The notes below the pieces were generated by a model. It was not told where the DNA came from. It made no database searches and saw nothing but the letters and a program-made list of their open reading frames with translations. From assembly GCF_000428785.1 (NCBI RefSeq), contig NZ_AUAP01000035.1, positions 1 through 12,197 on the forward strand: a stretch of DNA of 12,197 bases, written 5' to 3'. The position numbers and the translations under genes are program-made. Positions 1 to 4,981 of the stretch are shown one piece after another; within the stretch, counting starts at the first letter, position 1; each line of letters opens with the position of its first letter. Source of the stretch: Conchiformibius kuhniae DSM 17694. GTDB taxonomy: Bacteria; Pseudomonadota; Gammaproteobacteria; Burkholderiales; Neisseriaceae.

Positions 1-92
1 GTCGTTGGAGACCACAACGTCGATAGGCAGGGTGTGGAAGCACAGCAATGTGTGAAGCTAACCTGTACTAATTGCCCGTGCGGCTTGACTCT
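1..92 (+). rRNA. rrl: 23S ribosomal RNA, 3' end (partial)
   Basis: The first bases match the conserved 3' terminal region of bacterial 23S rRNA: the motifs GATAGGCAGGGTGTGGAAG, GAGCTAACC-like GAAGCTAACC, TGTACTAATTGCCCGTG and CGGCTTGACTCT follow in the same order as in the E. coli molecule. The 5' part lies outside the window. The 3' boundary near 92 is set by alignment from memory with the E. coli end (GGCTTAACCTT) and could be off by a few bases. The following 93-181 is the AT-rich 23S-5S processing spacer, in which I see no gene. Confidence 0.95.
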
Positions 93-181
93 ATCATTTG
101 AAGTACTTTAAAACGTACCAAATAAAAACAGTTTGTGAACAACAAAACATCACCAAAAACGGCTTCCAATCTCACCTTTAC

Positions 182-295
182 GTTTGGCGGCAACAGCGCT
201 GCGGTACCACTCCTTCCCTTCCCGAACAGGACAGTGAAACGCAGTTGCGCCGATGATAGTACGGATGCCCGTGCGAAAGTAGGGAACCGCCAAAC
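182..295 (+). rRNA. rrf: 5S ribosomal RNA
   Basis: Complete 5S rRNA of about 114 nt. The terminal helix is visible: GTTTGGCGG (182-190) is perfectly complementary to CCGCCAAAC (287-295). Between them are the conserved 5S blocks CACTCCTTCCCTTCCCGAACAGG, written here only in part (TTCCCGAACAGG, loop C region), then GTGAAACGC, GCCGATGATAGTACGG and GAAAGTAGG. It follows 23S rRNA by about 90 bases, the usual rrn order, and is followed after ten bases by a strong terminator. The rRNA is part of the large ribosomal subunit. Confidence 0.95.
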
Positions 296-305
296 AATTA
301 TTCAT

Positions 306-335
306 AAACCCCCCTGATGTTTCAGGGGGGTTTAA
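306..335 (+). terminator. rRNA operon intrinsic terminator
   Basis: Perfect 12-bp stem AAACCCCCCTGA (306-317) and TCAGGGGGGTTT (322-333) around a TGTT loop, six consecutive G:C pairs, ending in T residues. It lies ten bases after 5S rRNA and should end the rrn transcript. Only about 20 bases separate it from the coaD start codon. Confidence 0.93.
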
Positions 336-353
336 TTACAAGAAACGACCCCC

Positions 354-863
354 ATGCAAGCGCCGATTTTGCGTAGAGCCGTGTATGCCGGCAGTTTTGA
401 CCCGCCCACCAACGGGCATCTGTGGATGATTGCCCAAGCGCAGCAGCTTTTTGACGAGTTGATTGTGGCGATTGGTGTCAATGCCGAAAAAAAAAGCACT
501 TATACGGTGGCGGAGAGGCGGCAGATGCTGCAAGAAATCACCGCGCCGTTTGCCAATGTGCGGATTGATGCGTTTGAAAACGACTTTTTGGTGAATTATG
601 CCGATTCGGTGTCGGCGCGGTTTATCGTGCGCGGCATCCGTTCAGGTGCGGATTACGAGTATGAACGGGCGGTGCGCTACATCAACGCTGATTTGCAACC
701 GGAAATCCGCACGGTGTTTCTGATGCCGCCGCGTGAAATTGCGGAAATTTCGTCCACAATGGTCAAAGGTTTGGTCGGCTACAAAGGTTGGCGGCAGGTA
801 TTGTCGCGCTATGTGCCGGACGCGGTGTATCGCAAGATGTTGGCAGATAAAGAGGAAAACTGA
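354..863 (+). CDS. coaD: Phosphopantetheine adenylyltransferase (CoaD)
   Basis: Cytoplasmic enzyme of coenzyme A synthesis; it transfers AMP from ATP to 4'-phosphopantetheine, giving dephospho-CoA and pyrophosphate. The 169-residue protein has the usual length (about 160-170). Nucleotidyltransferase signatures are clear: SFDPPTNGH at 14-22 with the T-x-G-H motif (19-22), VNAEKKSTYT (42-51) at the substrate loop, RGIR (93-96), and ISSTMVK (132-138), the ATP-binding signature near the C-terminus. The ATG at 354 is the only good start, because the first conserved strand begins at residue 9. No strong Shine-Dalgarno sequence precedes it (only AAGAAA). The gene starts about 20 bases after the rRNA terminator, so its promoter must lie within or before 5S, or it depends on read-through. 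Its stop overlaps the next start (TGATG), implying translational coupling with the DUF4184 gene. Confidence 0.96.
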   Translation: MQAPILRRAVYAGSFDPPTNGHLWMIAQAQQLFDELIVAIGVNAEKKSTYTVAERRQMLQEITAPFANVRIDAFENDFLVNYADSVSARFIVRGIRSGADYEYERAVRYINADLQPEIRTVFLMPPREIAEISSTMVKGLVGYKGWRQVLSRYVPDAVYRKMLADKEEN

Positions 864-1561
864 TGCCGTTTACCTTGTCGCACCCTGCTGCCGTTTTGTG
901 GTTGCCCGAAAGGCCGTTTTTGCACCGCACTGCTTTGGTTTTGGGGGCGATGTCGCCTGATTTTATTTATTTTTTGCAGGGCAGGGCGGCAAACGGCTTC
1001 GGGCATACTTGGGTGGGCATGTGGTTGTTGAACTTGCCGTTGGTGTGCCTGTTTTATGCGCTGTACCGATGGCGTTTGCGGGCGGTGGCGCGGGCGTATT
1101 TGCCAGAGGCTTGGGCGTTTGCTTTGCCTGAACCGCCACCGCAAACGCATTTTCGCCGTGTGGTGGTTTTCTTGTTTTCCGCTTTATTGGGTATGGCAAC
1201 GCACATTGTGTGGGACGCATTCACCCATCACAATGGTTGGTTTGTGGAAAGAATTTCTTTTTTGAATATGAGCTTGGGTATTCCCGTGTATAAGTGGCTG
1301 CAATACGGCGGCGGCGTGTTCGGGCTGGCTTATGTGGCTTGGGTGTGGCGGCACACGGCACGGCGTTATCCTGCGCCACAGGTGCGGACGGCAGCGCAAA
1401 AACGGCGTTTTTGGGCGGGGGTGTTGGCAGCAACTTTGCTGTTGTGGGTGGTGTGGCAGATGCTGTCGCCGACTTGGGCGGTGGCAACGCAGATTATCCG
1501 CATTATTGATTGCGCGTTGGTTTATGTGGTGGTGCGGTCGCTTTATGAAAAAAATTCATAA
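863..1561 (+). CDS. DUF4184 family membrane protein
   Basis: 232-residue integral membrane protein. The N-terminal MPFTLSHPAAVLWLP and the following ALVLGAMSPDFIYFL are the hallmark of the DUF4184 family, whose function is not established. Possible metal-binding residues recur as in membrane-bound YdjM-like hydrolases: H7, D33, and the spaced set H114, D118, H122 in THIVWDAFTHH. That catalytic reading is inference. About six hydrophobic segments are visible (roughly 23-37, 53-70, 100-120, 145-162, 183-201, 210-226), so it should sit in the inner membrane. The ATG overlaps the coaD stop by one base, so both are probably translated from one message. Codon use is rich in G and T (TTG for Leu), like the other membrane genes here. 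The last codons contain a TGAA-N5-TTCA palindrome that may belong to metE control. Confidence 0.85.
   Translation: MPFTLSHPAAVLWLPERPFLHRTALVLGAMSPDFIYFLQGRAANGFGHTWVGMWLLNLPLVCLFYALYRWRLRAVARAYLPEAWAFALPEPPPQTHFRRVVVFLFSALLGMATHIVWDAFTHHNGWFVERISFLNMSLGIPVYKWLQYGGGVFGLAYVAWVWRHTARRYPAPQVRTAAQKRRFWAGVLAATLLLWVVWQMLSPTWAVATQIIRIIDCALVYVVVRSLYEKNS
1545..1559. promoter_or_regulatory. Candidate MetR operator upstream of metE
   Basis: The palindrome ATGAAAAAAATTCAT contains an exact match to the MetR consensus TGAA-N5-TTCA known from enteric metE/metR control. It overlaps the last codons of the DUF4184 gene and lies about 107 bases before the metE start. An eight-base match is expected roughly once per 65 kb in random DNA, more often in AT-rich DNA, so position is the main argument. 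Whether this organism has MetR cannot be seen here. Confidence 0.4.
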
Positions 1562-1565
1562 TGTA

Positions 1566-1588
1566 AATGCAAAATTATCATTTGCATT
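1566..1588. promoter_or_regulatory. Inverted repeat in metE upstream region (possible operator)
   Basis: Perfect 8-bp arms AATGCAAA (1566-1573) and TTTGCATT (1581-1588) separated by seven AT-rich bases. The size and symmetry suit a dimeric repressor or activator site, loosely resembling Fur-type AT-rich operators, but I cannot assign a regulator. TTGCAT within the right arm could also serve as a weak -35 element. Confidence 0.35.
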
Positions 1589-1595
1589 CATTTGA

Positions 1596-1618
1596 AAAAC
1601 GCGCCAATATCGCGTTTT
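1596..1618 (+). other. RNA hairpin in metE leader
   Basis: AAAACGCG (1596-1603) and CGCGTTTT (1611-1618) form an 8-bp stem with a seven-base loop, ending in four T. It could be a weak bidirectional terminator after the DUF4184 gene or the first of two stacked hairpins in the metE leader. Confidence 0.5.
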
Positions 1619-1631
1619 CGCATTGTTTGTC

Positions 1632-1653
1632 GCCCCAAGCTGTGGGGCTTTTT
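1632..1653 (+). terminator. Terminator-like hairpin directly before the metE ribosome binding site
   Basis: GCCCCA (1632-1637) and TGGGGC (1643-1648) form a 6-bp, nearly all G:C stem with a five-base loop, followed at once by five T (1649-1653). This has the form of an intrinsic terminator. The metE Shine-Dalgarno AAGGA begins at 1654, with the ATG at 1666. There is no room for a normal promoter between the hairpin and the gene, so metE mRNA should contain it. It could be the DUF4184 gene's terminator, an attenuator of metE, or both. Confidence 0.65.
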
Positions 1654-1665
1654 AAGGAATTGTTT

Positions 1666-3942
1666 ATGAATACTGTTCATTTGTCCGGCTACCCGCGCAT
1701 CGGCGCGAAGCGCGAACTGAAATTTGCCGTTGAAGCCTTTTGGAAAGGCGCGAAAACCGAAGCCGAAGTGCAGGAAGTCGCCGCCGAAATCCGCCGTCTG
1801 AACTGGGCGACCCAAAAAGCCGCCGGTGCGGATTTGCTGCCTGTTGGCGATTTTTCCTTTTACGACCACGTTTTAGACCTGCTTTGCACATTGGGCGCGA
1901 TTCCCAAGCGTTTCGGTTTCAATCCCGCCACGCTCACGCTGCCCGAATATTTCCAACTGGCACGCGGCAACGCCACCCAATTTGCCATGGAAATGACCAA
2001 GTGGTTTGACACCAACTACCACTACATCGTTCCCGAATGGCACGCCGATACCGAGTTTGCCGTCAATGCCAAAAACCTGATTGCCCAAATCCAAGAAGCC
2101 AAAGCGCAAGGTCATGACATCAAACCGACTTTGGTCGGCCCCGTTACCCTGCTGTGGCTGGGCAAAGCCAAAGGCGAAGGCTTCAAACGCATCACCCTGC
2201 TGCCGAAACTGCTCGCCGCCTACACCCAACTGCTGCGCGAACTGGCCGCCGAAGGCGTGGACTGGATTCAACTGGACGAGCCGATTTTGTCCGCCGATGC
2301 CGATGCCAACTGGATTAAAGCCGTTGAAACCGCGTACAAAGAATTGGCGAACACTGGCGTACGTATCATCATCGGCACTTACTTTGCCAGCGTTGCCGAG
2401 CATTTGAACCTGCTCAAAGCCCTGCCCGTCCACGGCGTGCATATTGACTGCGTGCGCGCGCCCGAACAGCTTGCCCTGTTTGCCGATGCGTGGCCGGAAA
2501 ACAAAGTCTTGTCGGTCGGTTTGATTGACGGCCGCAACGTGTGGCGCGCCAACCTGTCCAAAGTCATCGACACCCTGAAACCCGTTCAGGAAAAACTGGG
2601 CAACAATTTGTGGATTGCGCCGTCCTGCTCGCTGCTGCACAGCCCGCAAGATTTGGCGGTGGAAGAGAAACTCGACCCCGAAATCAAAAACTGGATGGCG
2701 TTTGCCGCACAAAAACTGGTGGAACTGGGCGTGGTAAAACAAGCTCTGGCACACGGCAAAGACAGCGTGAAAGACGCGCTGGCTGCTTCCGATGCCGCCG
2801 CCGCCGACCGCGCCACCAACAAAAAAATCCACAACGAAGCCGTGCAAAAACGCGTAGCCGAGCTGCCTGAAGGTGCCGACCAACGCAAATCGCCGTTTGC
2901 CGAGCGCATCAAAGCGCAGCAGGCGTGGATGAACCTGCCCGTGCTGCCCACCACCACCATCGGTTCCTTCCCGCAAACCGCCGAAATCCGCGCCGCCCGC
3001 GCCGCCTTCAAAAAAGGCGAACTCTCCGCCGCAGACTACGAAGCGGCGATGAAAAAAGAAATCGCCTATTGCGTGGAAGTGCAGGAAAAACTGGAGCTTG
3101 ACGTACCCGTACACGGCGAAGCCGAGCGCAACGACATGGTGGAATACTTCGGCGAACAACTGGCGGGCTACTGCTTCAGCCAGTTCGGTTGGGTGCAAAG
3201 CTACGGTTCGCGCTGCGTGAAACCGCCGATTATTTTCGGCGACGTGTCGCGCCCCAATCCGATGACCGTGTTCTGGTCGTCCTACGCGCAAACTTTGACC
3301 AAACGCCCGATGAAAGGCATGCTTACCGGCCCGGTTACCATGTTCAAATGGTCGTTTGTGCGCGATGACGTGCCCTTGAGCGTGGTGGCGAAACAAATCG
3401 CTTTGGCATTGAACGATGAAGTGTTGGACTTGGAAAAAGCCGGCATCAAAGTCATTCAAATTGACGAACCCGCGATTCGCGAAGCCATGCCCCTGAAAAA
3501 AGCACAATGGGACGAATACCTTGCGTGGGCGTGCGAAGCCTTCCGCCTCTCCAGCACCGGCGCGGCAGACAGCACGCAAATCCACACGCATATGTGCTAT
3601 TCCGAGTTCAACGACATTCTGCCCGCCATTGCCAGCATGGACGCGGACGTGATTACCATTGAAACTTCGCGTTCCGATATGGAATTGCTGACCGCGTTCG
3701 GCGATTTCAAATACCCCAACGACATCGGGCCGGGCGTGTACGACATTCACAGCCCGCGCGTGCCGCAAGCCGCCGAAATCGAGCATTTGCTGCGTAAAGC
3801 GATGGACGTGGTGCCCGTTGAGCGTTTGTGGGTGAATCCCGATTGCGGTTTGAAAACACGCGCTTGGAAAGAAACCGTTGAGCAGTTGGAAGTGATGATG
3901 GAGGTTACCAAAAAACTGCGTGCGGAACTGAACGGCAAATAA
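1666..3942 (+). CDS. metE: Cobalamin-independent methionine synthase (MetE)
   Basis: Cytoplasmic zinc enzyme that moves the methyl group of 5-methyltetrahydropteroyltri-L-glutamate to homocysteine, the last step of methionine synthesis without B12. I chose the ATG at 1666 because MNTVHLSGYPRIGAKRELK matches the family N-terminus and AAGGA lies seven bases upstream; the open frame extends 33 codons further but crosses two hairpins. The protein has 758 residues (E. coli 753). It shows the two-barrel layout: an N-terminal half to about residue 400, a linker, and a C-terminal catalytic half starting near LPVLPTTTIGSFPQT. The zinc ligands are present: H642 and C644 in HMCYSEF, E666 in TIETSRSD, and C727 in NPDCGLKTR, one position off E. 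coli H641, C643, E665, C726. Codon use is C-rich, as in highly expressed genes. A good terminator follows the gene. Confidence 0.97.
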   Translation: MNTVHLSGYPRIGAKRELKFAVEAFWKGAKTEAEVQEVAAEIRRLNWATQKAAGADLLPVGDFSFYDHVLDLLCTLGAIPKRFGFNPATLTLPEYFQLARGNATQFAMEMTKWFDTNYHYIVPEWHADTEFAVNAKNLIAQIQEAKAQGHDIKPTLVGPVTLLWLGKAKGEGFKRITLLPKLLAAYTQLLRELAAEGVDWIQLDEPILSADADANWIKAVETAYKELANTGVRIIIGTYFASVAEHLNLLKALPVHGVHIDCVRAPEQLALFADAWPENKVLSVGLIDGRNVWRANLSKVIDTLKPVQEKLGNNLWIAPSCSLLHSPQDLAVEEKLDPEIKNWMAFAAQKLVELGVVKQALAHGKDSVKDALAASDAAAADRATNKKIHNEAVQKRVAELPEGADQRKSPFAERIKAQQAWMNLPVLPTTTIGSFPQTAEIRAARAAFKKGELSAADYEAAMKKEIAYCVEVQEKLELDVPVHGEAERNDMVEYFGEQLAGYCFSQFGWVQSYGSRCVKPPIIFGDVSRPNPMTVFWSSYAQTLTKRPMKGMLTGPVTMFKWSFVRDDVPLSVVAKQIALALNDEVLDLEKAGIKVIQIDEPAIREAMPLKKAQWDEYLAWACEAFRLSSTGAADSTQIHTHMCYSEFNDILPAIASMDADVITIETSRSDMELLTAFGDFKYPNDIGPGVYDIHSPRVPQAAEIEHLLRKAMDVVPVERLWVNPDCGLKTRAWKETVEQLEVMMEVTKKLRAELNGK

Positions 3943-3966
3943 TCTCCCCTTTACCATGACACATAA

Positions 3967-3997
3967 CCGTCCGAACCTGCGGGTTCGGGCGGTTTTT
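3967..3997 (+). terminator. Intrinsic terminator of metE
   Basis: CCGTCCGAACC (3967-3977) pairs with GGTTCGGGCGG (3982-3992) over 11 bp with one T:G wobble around a TGCG loop, followed by five T. It lies 24 bases after the metE stop and separates it from the next gene, which has its own promoter. Confidence 0.9.
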
Positions 3998-4040
3998 GTG
4001 TGGAAAATGCGTCTGTTTTGGTATGTTGGCAAGCGTGTTT

Positions 4041-4069
4041 TTCCCAAAATTCAAGGGTTCGGGTATAAT
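4041..4069 (+). promoter_or_regulatory. Sigma-70 promoter for the BPSS1780-type gene
   Basis: A consensus -10 TATAAT (4064-4069) sits 17 bases after TTCCCA (4041-4046), which matches four of six -35 bases. The expected start is near 4076, between the metE terminator and the next gene, giving a leader of about 45 bases to the ATG at 4120. Confidence 0.65.
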
Positions 4070-4119
4070 CGCTATTATTTTGTTTAACTTTTGCTATGGG
4101 AAAATGTGGGGTGAATCAA

Positions 4120-4905
4120 ATGGAAGAGTTGGAACTGCATTTGGCAGACATGCCGAACAAATGTTCTGCGGGAGACGGTTTGACATGGGTGCGGGCAGCG
4201 TGGGGCTTGTTCAAACGGCGTTGGGGGACGTGGATGCTGATGGTGTTGGTGATGTTTCTATTGACTGCGCTGTCGAGCGCGGTTTGGAGCTTTTGGGCAA
4301 TGAGCATGTCGCCGCAAGCAATGCCGGTGATGTTGTTCTTGAGCAGTTCGGCGGGTACTTTGCTGGGGACGTTTCTGGCGGGCGGAATGCTGGTTGCTGC
4401 CGCATCGCTGGCGGAAGAGGACGATTTGCGCTTTATTTATTTGTTTGCGGGTTTTCAATATAAATTCATGCCCTTGTTGGTTTTGGGCGTGTTGCTGATG
4501 TTGTTGTCGCTGTTGTTGTCGCTGCTGCTGTTGGCACTGTTACCGGAGTCGTGGCTTCGTGGTGGTGTGTGGCTGTTGATTTATGCTTGGCCGATGTGGT
4601 TCTGCGGGGTGTTTGCGGTGTCTTTGGTGGTGTTGCACGATGTCGCCCCGCACCGTGCCATCGGCATGAGTATTCGCGCTTGTTTGCGTAATTGGCTGCC
4701 GATTTTGGTGTCGGGCTTTGTGTGGCTGTTGTTGGTGCTTGGTGTGTCGATTGTGATGATTCTTCTATCGGTTGGTTTGGGCGCGGTGCTGGGAAAGGCG
4801 GCGGGATTGCTGTTTTTTCCGGTGGTTTTGGCGTTGTTGGCAGTCATGCTGCTGTTTAATTACACCTGCTACCGCAATGTGTGGACAAATCTGCCGATGC
4901 AGTAA
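4120..4905 (+). CDS. BPSS1780-type integral membrane protein
   Basis: Inner-membrane protein of about 261 residues and unknown function. The pattern resembles the BPSS1780 membrane family: a short soluble N-terminus ending in GDGLTWVRAAWGLFKRRWG, then about six hydrophobic segments, with LAGGMLVAAASLAEEDD followed by LFAGFQYKFMPLLVLG. This family name is recognised from general pattern and not from a catalytic motif. Start choice is uncertain: in-frame starts are ATG 4096, GTG 4111 and ATG 4120. I prefer 4120, which has TGGGGTG upstream and gives MEELELHLADMP; 4096 would add only eight residues. The gene has its own TATAAT promoter and is closed by a strong terminator, so it appears to be monocistronic. 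Base use is strongly G/T (runs of TTG and CTG leucine codons), as expected for a very hydrophobic protein. Confidence 0.75.
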   Translation: MEELELHLADMPNKCSAGDGLTWVRAAWGLFKRRWGTWMLMVLVMFLLTALSSAVWSFWAMSMSPQAMPVMLFLSSSAGTLLGTFLAGGMLVAAASLAEEDDLRFIYLFAGFQYKFMPLLVLGVLLMLLSLLLSLLLLALLPESWLRGGVWLLIYAWPMWFCGVFAVSLVVLHDVAPHRAIGMSIRACLRNWLPILVSGFVWLLLVLGVSIVMILLSVGLGAVLGKAAGLLFFPVVLALLAVMLLFNYTCYRNVWTNLPMQ

Positions 4906-4911
4906 AATCCG

Positions 4912-4937
4912 CGCCGCCCGAAAAAGGGCGGCGTTTT
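4912..4937 (+). terminator. Intrinsic terminator after the BPSS1780-type gene
   Basis: Perfect 8-bp G:C stem CGCCGCCC (4912-4919) and GGGCGGCG (4926-4933), loop GAAAAA, then TTTT. It begins only seven bases after the stop codon. Confidence 0.92.
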
Positions 4938-4940
4938 CTG

Positions 4941-4949
4941 TGCTAAACT
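4941..4949 (+). promoter_or_regulatory. Possible extended -10 promoter of pepN
   Basis: TGC followed by TAAACT (4944-4949; four of six consensus bases) forms an extended -10 element in the 45 bases between the upstream terminator and pepN. No -35 match is seen at the right distance because that space is the terminator stem. This is the best promoter candidate in a very short gap. Confidence 0.35.
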
Positions 4950-4981
4950 GCCTCGTTTTTTGATTTTACGGAAACCTTGTG

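Noticed and set aside
135..317. A 60-codon plus-strand frame over the rRNA region
   Set aside because: It lies across 5S rRNA and its terminator; it is not a gene.
1561..1665. A SAM or cobalamin riboswitch before metE
   Set aside because: The leader of about 105 bases is too short for these classes and lacks their conserved cores. Only simple hairpins are seen.
1873..4047. A 724-codon open frame on the minus strand opposite metE
   Set aside because: MetE on the plus strand has all catalytic residues. The opposite frame is open because of the strong codon bias and reads as low-complexity His/Phe/Gly-rich protein with no family resemblance.
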